A DNA stretch of 64,000 bases from positions 186,001-250,000 of the forward strand of contig JBMNGX010000003.1 in NCBI GenBank assembly GCA_050950065.1, given 5' to 3'. The notes under the pieces are model-generated. The model was not told where the DNA came from and did no database searches. It saw only the letters and a program-made list of their open reading frames with translations. Of the stretch, positions 40,798-50,799 are shown piece by piece. Within the stretch, counting starts at the first letter, position 1; every line of letters starts with the position of its first letter. The DNA comes from JBAYOE01 sp050950065. Its GTDB lineage: Bacteria > Spirochaetota > Spirochaetia > Sphaerochaetales > Sphaerochaetaceae. The position numbers were made by a program, and so were the translations under genes.

Positions 40798-41268
40798 ATG
40801 ATGGAAATTGGTTCAAAAGCACCAAACATTGCAGTTTTGGATGATCAAGATAGAGAAGTTTATTTAAAAGATTATCAGGGGCAATACTTAGTATTGTATG
40901 CATACCCTCGGGATAACACCCCTGGTTGTACTACTGAGGCGTGCTCATTTAGGGACAACTTAGGTGTAATTAGAGAACTTGGGGCAACTGTTGTTGGCAT
41001 CAGTGCCGACTCCGTAGCATCACATCAAAAATTTAGAGATAAACACCAATTAAACTTCCCTTTACTAGCAGACACAGAGCACAAACTTATAGAAGAGCTT
41101 GGCGCTTGGGGTGAGAAAATGAGCTTTGGAAAAAAGAGAATGGGAATTATTAGAAGCACCTTTCTTTTTGACAAAGAGGGAGTTTTGGTCAAAGTGTGGC
41201 CAAAAGTCTCCCCCGCTGATCACCCATTGGAGATTGCTGAGTTTTTAAAAGAGCTACAAAGCAAGTAG
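40798..41268 (+). CDS. bcp: Thioredoxin-dependent peroxiredoxin of the BCP/PrxQ type
   Basis: A 156-residue peroxidase. The peroxidatic motif YPRDNTPGCTTEACSFRD (near residues 39-56) has both cysteines of the PrxQ type. SADSVASHQKFRDKHQLNFPLLAD, in segments, is typical. AAGGAG precedes a double ATG (40798, 40801). With tpx it is the second peroxide reductase of this window. It overlaps the end of pheT by 15 bases on the opposite strand. Confidence 0.93.
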   Translation: MMEIGSKAPNIAVLDDQDREVYLKDYQGQYLVLYAYPRDNTPGCTTEACSFRDNLGVIRELGATVVGISADSVASHQKFRDKHQLNFPLLADTEHKLIEELGAWGEKMSFGKKRMGIIRSTFLFDKEGVLVKVWPKVSPADHPLEIAEFLKELQSK

Positions 41269-42954
41269 TAAATCTAAATCAATCTCACAAGCAACTGTTG
41301 GCATAGTGATACCCCAGCTCTCTAAAACCACTGGACTCACTTCCCCAAAAACTCCAACGGCAACATCTTTATAGATGATGTTCCCACTACGTCCTTCTAT
41401 AAAACGGGGGTCCACCATCTCTTTTAGGGTGTACTCCTTTTGGATGTAGTAAAAGAGCGTTGCAATTTGGCTGTTGAGCTGATTAAATCCCATCTCACCA
41501 CTAGAACTTAAAAAGCCTAAGTAGTTTCTTGTTGTAGTTCCTGAAACATCGGAATCATCTTTAAAAGCAACTTTTCCAACTTCAAAGATGTGGTGTGGAT
41601 AAACTGCATAGCCACTAACCGACTCACTCTCTAGTAAAGAGGGGATAATTGATGGACGGACAAAGGCGTAGTTTTCACTCATTGGGTTAGCAATTTCGAT
41701 GTAAGACTCTCCACTAACGTGCATGTTGTCGATGTACTCTTTTTTAGAACCTAAGTAGTTGTACATCATCTCTTGAAACCCTAAACCAATCATCACATCT
41801 TTTATCTTGCGAGAAAAAACTTCAACTTCAGTTAAGTGTCCAATAGTTAAATCTTTAGGCATCTCTGGGATAAAGTTCTCCATCCCGTGCCCAATCATAA
41901 CATCTTCAACAATATCTACTGGGTGTAAAAAGTCGTTACGATACTCAGGAACTCGCGCTTTAATTGTATTATTTTCAACTTTAGAACTAATTCCCATCCT
42001 TGTTAAAGCTTGGATAATCTCTTTATCAGTTAAATCTTTTCCAACCATCTTTTGTAAAAAGGGAACTTCACAAGTTGCCTCTTTTTGGAAATAGAATGGA
42101 ACAGCAAACTCTTTTCCGTAAGGGGTGTCGTAAGAATACTTACACAACACTGGTAAAACTTCATACCCCATATCTGCACAATCAATTGCTAAAATATTGG
42201 CAGCTAAAATAAGGTCATCCAAAATTGTACCGCTGAAATCAAAAAATAGATTCTCATCCCCCTCTTCAACTGCCCCAAGATGAGCGCTGTTAATAACTGG
42301 AGGGAAACTTAGAACTTCATTGTTATCGTCGTGCAAAAGGGGAAAGAGGGGCAAATCAGCTACAATGTGGCCATACTCCACCCCTTTTGGGTGTTTTTTA
42401 ATAATTTCTCGCAAAGAGAGTTTTTCATCCATATGAAGTGGAACGAACTTCTCTTTATCGGGATCAGCACCTTTAAAATGAATTGGATAACTCATCAAAT
42501 CACTTCGATATACTCCAATAGCTATACTCTTTCTTTTTTGACCAAAGTTGTGGCAAAGTTTTTCTTGTGACTGAATTAAAGCCTCTAAGCTCTCCTCAGT
42601 AAGTTTTTTTCCCCTAACAGCAAAGCCTACCGAATAGGGGCGAATCTCTTTAGCTGATTGATCTACAATCAATATGCGATCTTCGTAATCTTTATTTTCA
42701 CCAATAGTTGAGAAAAAATCGTATGAGGGAATATTTTCAGACTTGTATGTATTTAATTGACGAGCAACACCAGCAGGTGACCATAAATCGGGACGGTTAG
42801 TATCGTTAAGTTCAATTTTATAAACTTTCTCAATCTCATCGTAACCATCAAGTTCTGCCTTAGCTACAACTAAGGAGTCTTCAAGTTTTTGGTTATCGTA
42901 TTTATCATTTAAAAGAGATTTTAATAGTCTCTCATCAGCTTCAATTTTAGGCAT
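41254..42954 (-). CDS. pheT: Phenylalanine-tRNA ligase beta subunit, archaeal type
   Basis: A 566-residue beta subunit. It begins MPKIEADERLLKSLL and is about 230 residues shorter than the usual bacterial PheT: it lacks the N-terminal tRNA-binding OB-fold and the C-terminal anticodon domain. NDTNRPDLWSPAGVARQL and HPVDIVEDVMIGHGM fit the archaeal/eukaryotic family that spirochaetes carry. Its ATG overlaps the pheS stop by one base. Confidence 0.93.
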   Translation of the reverse strand: MPKIEADERLLKSLLNDKYDNQKLEDSLVVAKAELDGYDEIEKVYKIELNDTNRPDLWSPAGVARQLNTYKSENIPSYDFFSTIGENKDYEDRILIVDQSAKEIRPYSVGFAVRGKKLTEESLEALIQSQEKLCHNFGQKRKSIAIGVYRSDLMSYPIHFKGADPDKEKFVPLHMDEKLSLREIIKKHPKGVEYGHIVADLPLFPLLHDDNNEVLSFPPVINSAHLGAVEEGDENLFFDFSGTILDDLILAANILAIDCADMGYEVLPVLCKYSYDTPYGKEFAVPFYFQKEATCEVPFLQKMVGKDLTDKEIIQALTRMGISSKVENNTIKARVPEYRNDFLHPVDIVEDVMIGHGMENFIPEMPKDLTIGHLTEVEVFSRKIKDVMIGLGFQEMMYNYLGSKKEYIDNMHVSGESYIEIANPMSENYAFVRPSIIPSLLESESVSGYAVYPHHIFEVGKVAFKDDSDVSGTTTRNYLGFLSSSGEMGFNQLNSQIATLFYYIQKEYTLKEMVDPRFIEGRSGNIIYKDVAVGVFGEVSPVVLESWGITMPTVACEIDLDLLLAL

Positions 42955-44492
42955 TAGTTTGTCCTCCGTAGTCTAACTTTCTCAATATCGGCAGTAAAGA
43001 GTTCACGAAGGTCGTTAAGACCAAGATGCATTAAGGCCATCCGATCAATTCCTAAACCCCATGCTAAAACAGGAACATCAATTCCTAGAGCTTTGGTAAC
43101 TTCAGGTCTAAAGATTCCACTTCCCCCCAACTCAAACCAACCCAACACTGGGTGTTTGATATGTACTTCAATTGAAGGTTCAGTAAATGGGAAATAACCT
43201 GGAACATATTTTACCTCTTCAGCTCCAGCAACCTCTTCAGCAAACATCTTCAATAGTCCTAAAAGGGTTCTTAAGTTGACATCCTCTCCTAAAACAATTC
43301 CCTCTGTTTGGTAAAAGTCAGCCCCGTGAGTTGCATCAACTTGGTCATATCTGAAACATCTAGCAACTCCAAAGTATTTACCTGGTATTTTAGCATTAGG
43401 TAAGGTCTTTGCTGATAAAACAGTTCCTTGGCTTCTCATAACCTGGCGACGGGTAAACTCGTGATCAAAGGGGTATTGCCATCCACGACTGCCAGTTGTC
43501 CACCCATCTTCGTGGGTTTTGGCAACTTGTGATAAAAATGGCTCTTCAATCTCTTTGATATGTTTTGGATCTTTTACATAGTAAACATCGTGGATATCAC
43601 GTGCACTGTGAAACTGAGGCATAAATAGGGCATCCCCATTCCAGAATTCACTCTCTACCAGCGGTCCATCAAACTCTTCAAACCCAAGGGCAACTAACTT
43701 ATCTTTAACCCACTGTAGATACTCTGCATAAGGGTTACGACGCCCCACCATTAAACGTGCGGGGGGAACTTTTAGTGAATATGGACGGAAAGTAGAATTC
43801 TTCCAAGAACCATCACTAAGCATTTTGTTGGTAACAACTCCCAATTCATTGCCACTGATGTTAGCTTTAACTAAAGCCTCTTTAGCCTTAAGGCCATCTT
43901 CAGTTAGTTTGTAAGAGATCTCCTCTCTTTCAACAATTTTAAAAGGGGTATCACTAGCACCTCTTTTTTTACTGTTCTTTAAAATAAACGATAACTCTTG
44001 CTCATTTAAAGAATTCTCATCTAATGGCTCTTCTAAAGCTTTAGTTAATAGCGTGGTGGCAATAGCAATCTCTTTTGGCTCAACATCTGTTAAAGCAGTA
44101 GCTAAGTTCCCCTCACCCATCTTTGCAGCTTTTGCTTTGGATAAAATTCCAAAAGCAGAACCAACATCTGAACGCTCTAAAGAGAGCTCTTCTGCTAAGG
44201 TGGGTAAAGAGGCATCCCCTTTTTCATTTAAATATTTAAATATTTTTTGAGCTGGAGTTCCCTCTTTTTGTTGCTCTTTTCCTAAAGGGGTAATTTCAAA
44301 AAGCTTTAACTCTTTTTTACTACTCTCTTTTAAATACCCTTTAGCAGTTAACCAACTAAAAGATTGGTTACATTGCCCAACATTATAATCTAAGTGCTCA
44401 ATAAGAGTTTGAGCTGTTACTTCACTATCTTTAGTGAGGTATCTTAACAATTTAATCTCTAATGGATGTAAATTTCTTACATCTAGTTCCAT
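42954..44492 (-). CDS. pheS: Phenylalanine-tRNA ligase alpha subunit, archaeal type
   Basis: A 512-residue alpha subunit. The N-terminal half holds helix-turn-helix-like modules (HPLEIKLLRYLTK, YLKESSKKELKL) seen in archaeal/eukaryotic PheS. The C-terminal half is the class II catalytic domain: GPLVESEFWNGDALFMPQFH, the TVLSAKTL motif, and motif 3 GLGIDRMALM. An AAGGGG site is seven bases from the ATG. Together with pheT it is strong evidence for a spirochaete host. Confidence 0.93.
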   Translation of the reverse strand: MELDVRNLHPLEIKLLRYLTKDSEVTAQTLIEHLDYNVGQCNQSFSWLTAKGYLKESSKKELKLFEITPLGKEQQKEGTPAQKIFKYLNEKGDASLPTLAEELSLERSDVGSAFGILSKAKAAKMGEGNLATALTDVEPKEIAIATTLLTKALEEPLDENSLNEQELSFILKNSKKRGASDTPFKIVEREEISYKLTEDGLKAKEALVKANISGNELGVVTNKMLSDGSWKNSTFRPYSLKVPPARLMVGRRNPYAEYLQWVKDKLVALGFEEFDGPLVESEFWNGDALFMPQFHSARDIHDVYYVKDPKHIKEIEEPFLSQVAKTHEDGWTTGSRGWQYPFDHEFTRRQVMRSQGTVLSAKTLPNAKIPGKYFGVARCFRYDQVDATHGADFYQTEGIVLGEDVNLRTLLGLLKMFAEEVAGAEEVKYVPGYFPFTEPSIEVHIKHPVLGWFELGGSGIFRPEVTKALGIDVPVLAWGLGIDRMALMHLGLNDLRELFTADIEKVRLRRTN

Positions 44493-44594
44493 CGGTAACC
44501 CCTTTTTAAGTTTGGCCCATTGTAACGACTCATTGAAAAAAATAAAAGGGCTTACACTCTAGAATTGGTACCACTTTTAATGGTAAATAGGGGT

Positions 44595-46127
44595 ATGGAA
44601 AAAATTAAAAGGGCCCTTTTATCTGTTTCAGACAAAACAGATATTGTGAAATTAGCAAAAGTATTAAACCAACTTGGTATTGAGATTATCTCAACAGGGG
44701 GAACTGCTAAGTTATTACAAGAGTCTAAGATCGATGTTAAAACAATCTCATCGTTTACCAACTACCCAGAAATTATGGATGGGAGGGTAAAAACTCTCCA
44801 CCCTGTTATTGCAGGGGGAATTTTAGGTCTTAGAGATCAACATCAAAAAGAGGCTCTTGGAGCCAACATTAAATGGATCGATTTAGTTGTTTGTAACCTC
44901 TACCCATTTCAACAAGCTTCTAATGATGAAAGTCTTAGCGAAGAGGAGATTGTTGAACAAATCGATATCGGAGGTGTTACTTTAATCCGCTCTGCTGCTA
45001 AAAACTTCAAATGGACAACTGTCGTTACTGAAGTTGACTCTTATTCCAACTTGATAGAGCAACTACTTGAAAATCAAAGTGTTAGTTTAGAAAAAAGAAG
45101 AGAGTTTGCCTCTAAAGCTTTTGCCCATAGTGCACACTACGATTCATTCATTGCCAACTATTTTAACAAAGAGCTCTTTCCTAAAGAAATAACTATCCAA
45201 TTAACTAAAGAGGATATTGATTTAAGATATGGGGAAAACCCCCATCAAAAAGCTGCTGTTTATAAGGGATTTAGTTTTAATGAGAGTTTTTCTTTATTGG
45301 ATAGTAAAACACTACAAGGCAAAGCTCTCTCATTTAACAACTTCAACGACACCTATGCTGCAATCGACAGTGTTAGAGAGTTTAATAGTAGTGCTGCTGT
45401 TGTAATTAAACACGCAACAATATGTGGAGTAGCAACAAGCATCACAATAGATGATGCTTTACAAAAGGCTTTTGAAGCAGATTCCCTTAGTGCTTATGGT
45501 TCAATTATTGCCCTAAACAAAGAGTGTGATGCTAAAAGTGCCACATACTTATCTAATAAATTTATTGAAGTTTTAGCTGCCCCCTCTTTTACTAATGAGG
45601 CTTTAGCAATCTTTTCTAAGAAGAAAAATTTAAGACTCATAGAGACGGGAGTTTTACTTCCACAAACAAGTGCCTTAGTTGGTAAGTTCATAGGGAGTGA
45701 TTTACTTTTACAAGAAAAAGAAACCTCTCAATTAAAAGTAGAAGATTTAAAAGTAGTTACTAAAAGAGAACCAACAGAAAAAGAGCTTGAAGATCTTTTA
45801 TTTAGTTGGTCGGTAGTAAAACATGTAAAAAGTAACGCAATAGTTACTGTTAAAGATTTAGTAACTTGCGGAATAGGATCTGGTCAAGTTTCTCGAGTTG
45901 ATGCTACTAAGATTGCTTTAACTAAAAGTGGAGATAAAAAAGGGATGGTTTTAGCTAGTGATGCATTTTTTCCCTTTAGAGACTCAATTGATAACATCCC
46001 CAAAGGGATAGTGAGTGCAATTATTCAACCAGGGGGCTCAATAAGAGATGAAGAGGTTATTGCTGCTTGTGATGAGGCAAACATTGCAATGCTCTTTACC
46101 AATGTTCGCACCTTCTACCACGGTTAA
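44595..46127 (+). CDS. purH: Bifunctional AICAR transformylase / IMP cyclohydrolase PurH
   Basis: A 510-residue enzyme for the last two steps of IMP synthesis. The N-terminal cyclohydrolase domain reads ALLSVSDKTDIVKLAK and ISTGGTAKLL; the transformylase part has LRYGENPHQKAA, VVIKHATICGVA and SDAFFPFRD. The ATG at 44595 matches the family start; upstream in-frame codons lack sites. It precedes purine salvage and AMP synthesis genes in the same direction. Confidence 0.93.
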   Translation: MEKIKRALLSVSDKTDIVKLAKVLNQLGIEIISTGGTAKLLQESKIDVKTISSFTNYPEIMDGRVKTLHPVIAGGILGLRDQHQKEALGANIKWIDLVVCNLYPFQQASNDESLSEEEIVEQIDIGGVTLIRSAAKNFKWTTVVTEVDSYSNLIEQLLENQSVSLEKRREFASKAFAHSAHYDSFIANYFNKELFPKEITIQLTKEDIDLRYGENPHQKAAVYKGFSFNESFSLLDSKTLQGKALSFNNFNDTYAAIDSVREFNSSAAVVIKHATICGVATSITIDDALQKAFEADSLSAYGSIIALNKECDAKSATYLSNKFIEVLAAPSFTNEALAIFSKKKNLRLIETGVLLPQTSALVGKFIGSDLLLQEKETSQLKVEDLKVVTKREPTEKELEDLLFSWSVVKHVKSNAIVTVKDLVTCGIGSGQVSRVDATKIALTKSGDKKGMVLASDAFFPFRDSIDNIPKGIVSAIIQPGGSIRDEEVIAACDEANIAMLFTNVRTFYHG

Positions 46128-46630
46128 CTCTCTTGAACCAAAAGGCGTTGAACAAAGCCAATAAAGAGTGTGTGGTAATCTCCTTGTTCGTAATGCTCAT
46201 TTATCTCATCAAGTAAAAAGTGTTCTGGTTCAATTGGGCTCATACTAGCCTTCTTACAACACAACACCATGTTAGCCTCTTCGAAAGTTATGTATTTATC
46301 ACCAACTGAAGTTGGACTTAAATTGGTCATACTAATTTTATCTTTATCACGGCCTGAGTTTTGTCCTAGGTACTTTAGTGTCTCACTATACTCAGCTGAG
46401 AAAAAAGAGACTGTAAAGTGGTTGGAGTTTTGTAAGAACTCATAGGTATAACGACTTGGACGAACTACTATCCCAAAGGCACTTTTATTCCACATAGTGC
46501 CAAAAAAGCCCCATCCAGCAGTCATTGTATTGTATTGATCAACGTTTCCTGCAGTAATCAAAAACTTATCTTCTCCAATTGTTGTGAATGGATTTAATTC
46601 CAATGTACTTAAATCAACTTGTTCAAACAT
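46124..46630 (-). CDS. Flavin reductase-like domain protein (FMN-binding)
   Basis: A 168-residue split-barrel flavoprotein of the DIM6/NTAB family. TMTAGWGFFGTMWNKSAFGIVVRP (in parts) binds FMN, and FTVSFFSAEYSETLKYLG is typical. Members are FMN reductases or flavoredoxins. GAGGTAGCT precedes the ATG. It overlaps the purH end by four bases tail to tail. Confidence 0.85.
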   Translation of the reverse strand: MFEQVDLSTLELNPFTTIGEDKFLITAGNVDQYNTMTAGWGFFGTMWNKSAFGIVVRPSRYTYEFLQNSNHFTVSFFSAEYSETLKYLGQNSGRDKDKISMTNLSPTSVGDKYITFEEANMVLCCKKASMSPIEPEHFLLDEINEHYEQGDYHTLFIGFVQRLLVQES

Positions 46631-46682
46631 AGCTACCTCAGTTTTTATTCTCTTTTATCAATCGTACAGCACTCTTGTTACC

Positions 46683-46711
46683 TTGTAAATCTTTTTACCC
46701 CTTGATATAAT
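46683..46711 (+). promoter_or_regulatory. Promoter for the SulP-family gene
   Basis: TTGTAA (46683-46688), 17-base spacer, TATAAT (46706-46711). The leader of about 32 bases contains AAAAGGATT before the ATG at 46750. Confidence 0.7.
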
Positions 46712-46749
46712 TTTCATCATCTCACTACATTAAAAAGGATTACCACGCA

Positions 46750-48377
46750 ATGATTGCCCAATACGTAAAAGATCTTAAAGTCGAATTTTCGTCTTACAAC
46801 AGCAACAAACTAATTAAAGATCTCCTTGCGGGTCTCACTGTAGCAGCTGTAGCTTTACCTTTAGCTTTAGCTTTTGGAGTAGCTTCAGGAGCTGATGCAG
46901 CTAGCGGTTTAGTCACTGCTATTTTTAGTGGGATAATCATTGGATTTTTAGGGGGAGCCTCTTTCCAAATCAGTGGTCCTACTGGAACTATGGTTGCCAT
47001 TTTAATCCCCATTTCAGCGAAATATGGGTTTGAAGGGGTTATGGCAGTTGCATTTTTTAGTGGCATCACTTTAATTTTTGTTGCCCTTTTTAAGGGAGGA
47101 AGAGTAGTCGCTATCATTCCAAGTGCTGTAATTACAGGCTTTACTGCAGGAATTTCCGTAATTATTGCCTTTAGCCAAATTGATAATTTTTTTGGAACTA
47201 CCAGTAGTGGTGAGACAATAGTTCAAAATATTGCCTCCTACTTTAACCATGGCTTTCACATTCAGTGGCAACCACTTATGTTTGCTCTATTGGCAGTAGG
47301 GATTATTGTCTTTTGGCCTAAAAAATGGGCAGCTGTGCTTCCCCCCTCTTTAGTTGCAATAATTATTACCCTACTATTAAATCTCTTTGGACCATTTAAT
47401 GTAGCTGAAGTGGGACAAATTCCCCGCTCAATCTTTTTAGAAAATAGATTGAGTTTCTCCTTTTTAAGACCTCAAATATTTAAAGAACTTTTTTTGCCTG
47501 GAGTTAGTGTTGCTGCTTTGGCAATGATTGAGTCTTTGCTCAGTGGAGCTGCCGGTTCCAAAATGACTAAAGAGAAGTTTCATCCCGACAGACAACTTAT
47601 GGCTCAAGGAATTGGAAACTTAATTATCCCATTTTTTGGAGGAGTTCCAGCTACTGCAGCTTTAGCACGCTCTTCAGTTGCCATCAGAGCTGGCTTAGTC
47701 ACTAGGATGACCAGTGTTTTTCACTCATTGAGCTTTGTTAGTCTCCATGTTCTTACTAAGTCCAGTGATGAGTAGAATCCCACTAGCAGCACTAGCTGGG
47801 GTTTTGATGGTAACTTCTTGGAATATGAACGATTGGAAAAGTATTAAAAGTTACTTTTCCAACAAATATAAAATACCAATTGCCCAATTTTTAGTAACGA
47901 TGCTTTCAACAGTTATTTTTAACTTAACTGTTGCAATCTTAATAGGAATTGCCCTTTCGATGATTTTGTTTGTAGTTAAGTCGAGTGCTATTGAGATAAA
48001 CATAGCCAACATAGATGAAAGACACCAAGAAGGGCACAACTTAACTGAAAAGATGTCCAAAGTAAAATTAGTCTATGTCACTGGACAACTATTTTTTGGA
48101 AGCCAAGAGCAACTAGTTTCTACCATCAGTTCCATTGAAAATGTTAACACAATAATACTTTCAGTTAGGGGAGTTCCAACATATAGATCACTCTGCAATG
48201 GTAGCATTAGAAGAGCTCTATTTTGAATTAAAAGAAAGGGGTGTGAATCTTCTTTTCTGTGGTATTCAACCTGGAGTTAAAAAGCAATTTTATCGATCTG
48301 AGTTTAACAATGTTGTGGGAGAAGAGAACATCTTTAACAACGCTGTTGAGGCCATCGATACCGTTGCCGACTCTTGA
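46750..48377 (+). pseudogene. SulP-family anion transporter with STAS domain, two frameshifts
   Basis: The reading frame codes a SulP sulfate/bicarbonate/dicarboxylate-type transporter across three frames. Frame one (46750 to about 47733) gives the N-terminal membrane part (GLTVAAVALPLALAFG, FQISGPTGTM). One extra base in the TTT run at 47734-47736 shifts to frame two (LLVSMFLLSPVMSRIPLAALAG, into the STAS domain). One extra T near 48182 shifts to frame three (IDHSAMVALEELYFEL) up to TGA at 48375-48377. Removing both bases gives about 541 residues, a normal SulP length. Either a recent pseudogene or sequence errors. An STAS domain with the usual VPTIDHS motif reappears when corrected. Confidence 0.85.
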
Positions 48378-48426
48378 CAGCTACAATCTTTTATTGGTAT
48401 GCCTTAAGTGCAAATGAGGAGATAAA

Positions 48427-48990
48427 ATGACACCAATTGCCCTTCCACCATTGACTAAAGATTTAGTAAGAGTTTTGATAGATGCCGATACAATTCAGCG
48501 CAGAGTGAATGAGTTAGCCGATATCATAAACCGCGATTATGACAAGATTGATGGTACATTAATACTAGTTGGTGTACTAAAAGGGTCGTTTATCTTCTTA
48601 TCAGACCTTTGTCGTAAATTAAACGTCAAACATGCAGTTGATTTTATCTCCCTTTCTAGTTACGGCTCTTCCTCTAAAATTACCGGTAACGTTAGGATGA
48701 TTATGGATACAAGAGAGAACTTAGAGGATAAGCATGTGATCATAGTTGAAGACATTTTAGATAGTGGGCACACTTTAGATTATCTTAGTCGCAACTTTGC
48801 TGCTCGCAAACCTGCTTCTTTAAAGAGTGTTGTCCTTTTGGACAAACCTGAAAGAAGGAGAATTGAGTTTAAGCCCGATTATGTTGGCTTTGAAATTCCC
48901 GATGTTTGGGTTGTTGGGTATGGGTTAGATTACGCTGAAAAATATCGCACCTTACCCTACATTGCCGAGATGTTGCCGGTTGAAGAGTAG
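48427..48990 (+). CDS. hpt: Hypoxanthine phosphoribosyltransferase
   Basis: A 187-residue purine salvage enzyme converting hypoxanthine or guanine plus PRPP to IMP or GMP. The PRPP-binding loop VIIVEDILDSGHTL lies near residue 100, LKGSFIFLSDL near 57 and the purine-contact segment VGYGLDYAEKYR near 160. GAGGAGA precedes the ATG. It leads a purine cluster with a second PRTase, purA and purB. Confidence 0.95.
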   Translation: MTPIALPPLTKDLVRVLIDADTIQRRVNELADIINRDYDKIDGTLILVGVLKGSFIFLSDLCRKLNVKHAVDFISLSSYGSSSKITGNVRMIMDTRENLEDKHVIIVEDILDSGHTLDYLSRNFAARKPASLKSVVLLDKPERRRIEFKPDYVGFEIPDVWVVGYGLDYAEKYRTLPYIAEMLPVEE

Positions 48991-49001
48991 AAGGATTTTA
49001 A

Positions 49002-49517
49002 ATGGGTAACGAACACTATGTCAGCTACTCAACTATCCACAAGTTGGTTAAAGAACTAGCCGACAAGATTGTTGCAACCAACTACCAAGCTGACTATATC
49101 GTTGCCATCGGTTCTGGGGGCTTTATTCCAGCCCGTATTTTAAAAACATTTTTAAATATCCCAATATTAGCTGTAGGGGTCTCCTATTACGGAATCGATA
49201 ACAAACCTTTGGATGTTATTGAGAAAATCCAGTGGATCGATGATGCCCAAAAGCACCTTGAGGGAAAAAGAATCATCTTAATAGATGAAGTTGATGATAG
49301 TAGAACAACTTTGTTGTACTGCATTGATGAGTTAATAAAAAGTAATCTAAAAGAGATTGCTGTTTTAGTTTTACACAACAAAGATAAGAAGAAAGCGGGA
49401 GAATTTCCTAAAGAAGTGAGTCACTATTTTGCAGCCCAAGATTTAAAAAACGTTTGGATAAAATATCCATGGGATGCAATTGAAATCGATAAGCACAACA
49501 TTAAAGCGAGGAGTTAA
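49002..49517 (+). CDS. Second purine-type phosphoribosyltransferase
   Basis: A 171-residue PRTase-fold protein with the PRPP motif IILIDEVDDSRTTL near residue 90 and VAIGSGGFIPARIL near 35. The C-terminal IKYPWDAIE is characteristic of the xanthine/guanine PRTase branch related to Gpt and fungal Xpt1. It likely salvages xanthine or guanine next to hpt. AAGGATT precedes the ATG; the gap to purA is three bases. Confidence 0.82.
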   Translation: MGNEHYVSYSTIHKLVKELADKIVATNYQADYIVAIGSGGFIPARILKTFLNIPILAVGVSYYGIDNKPLDVIEKIQWIDDAQKHLEGKRIILIDEVDDSRTTLLYCIDELIKSNLKEIAVLVLHNKDKKKAGEFPKEVSHYFAAQDLKNVWIKYPWDAIEIDKHNIKARS

Positions 49518-49520
49518 TAG

Positions 49521-50790
49521 ATGAGTGTTACTGCAATTGTAGGAGCCCAGTGGGGCGATGAGGGGAAAGGGAGAATTGTTGACTACCTTGCTCAAAATTC
49601 TGATGTGGTAATTAGGTTCCAAGGTGGTGATAACGCAGGTCACACGATTATCAACGATAAGGGGAAGTTTGCCCTACATATAATCCCATCAGGGGTCTTT
49701 AATAAAAATACAACTTGCCTAATCGGGGCAGGAACTGTGGTTAACTTTGAGACTTTAGAGAGTGAGCTTGCATCCATTGCTCATGCCGATGTTGATGGAA
49801 AGAACATCTTTGTTGATCGTAGAGCTCATTTAATTATGCCTTATCACTGTATGTTAGATGGTGCAGAAGAGGCTTCTAAAAAGAAGGAGTGGGAAGTAGG
49901 AACAACTAAAAAAGGAATTGGTCCATGTTACAGTGATAAAGCTGCTCGAGTCGGTTTAAGAGCTGGCGATATTTTAGATCGAGAGCGTTTTAAAACTAGA
50001 TTAGAGATGTTGATGGATCAAAAAAATAGACAGCTTGAGTTTTATCAACCTTCCTTTAATTGAGTTAGATGAGATGATGGCTCTTCGTGATAAATGGTTT
50101 AACCTCTTTGGTGATAAAGTTGTTGATACCCTCCCAATTGTTAAAAAGGCTATTAAAAGTGATAAAAGTATCCTTTTAGAGGGTCAATTGGGAATTATGA
50201 GAGACTTGGATTGGGGTATTTATCCTTATACAACTAGCAGTAACCCCTCTGCCGGAGGAGCTGTTAGTGGCTCTGGAATCAGTCCGAACAAAATTGATGA
50301 AATCATTGGAGTATTAAAAGTTTATTCAACAAGTGTTGGTGGAGGTCCATTTCCCACTGAACTATTTGGTGAGACTGGGAAAAAACTTCAAACCATTGGT
50401 AGAGAGATTGGGGCAACAACAGGAAGAGCTCGCCGCTGTGGTTGGCTCGATATAGTAGCAGCAAACTACTCAACTTGGATAAATGGTTTTACCTCTTTAG
50501 CTTTAACAAAACTCGATGTTTTAGATACCTTTGAAACTATTAAGATTTGCACCTCTTATAAAATTGGAAATGAGATAGTAACTGATCTTCCCGACACAGC
50601 AACTCAAGAGATTGTTCAACCAATTTATGAGGAGTTTGAGGGGTGGATGAGCGATACAACTGGTGCTCGCAAATGGGATGATCTTCCTGTAAAGGCACAA
50701 CAATTTGTTAATAAAATTTCCTCATTGTTAGAGACACCAATTAAGTTTGTTAGTGTAGGACCTGAAAGAGATCAAATAATAATATTATAG
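49521..50790 (+). pseudogene. purA: Adenylosuccinate synthetase PurA, one frameshift
   Basis: PurA joins aspartate to IMP using GTP. Frame one (49521 to about 50045) gives the N-terminus with the P-loop GAQWGDEGKGR, GGDNAGHT and TTKKGIGPCYSDK. One extra base near 50046 (a C between TAT and AAC) moves the rest into the next frame, which resumes NLPLIELDEMMAL and carries LLEGQLG, TSSNPSAGG, GPFPTEL, TGRARRCGW and the C-terminal SVGPERDQI. Removing that base gives 422 residues, a normal PurA. The AMP branch depends on this enzyme, and purB is intact, so a sequence error is more likely than loss. GAGGAG precedes the ATG. Confidence 0.9.
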
Positions 50791-50799
50791 GCAAAACAA

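Noticed and set aside
47735..48226. A separate 163-residue membrane protein gene
   Set aside because: It is the middle part of the SulP transporter in a shifted frame; joined segments on both sides restore one SulP-STAS protein.
47734..50046. Programmed ribosomal frameshifting at the SulP and purA shifts
   Set aside because: No shared slippery sequence, internal stop context or stimulatory hairpin was seen; three insertions close together fit sequence error or decay better.
50035..50790. A separate gene starting with TTG after purA
   Set aside because: It contains the C-terminal two thirds of PurA and lacks its own ribosome binding site; it is the same gene after a one-base insertion.
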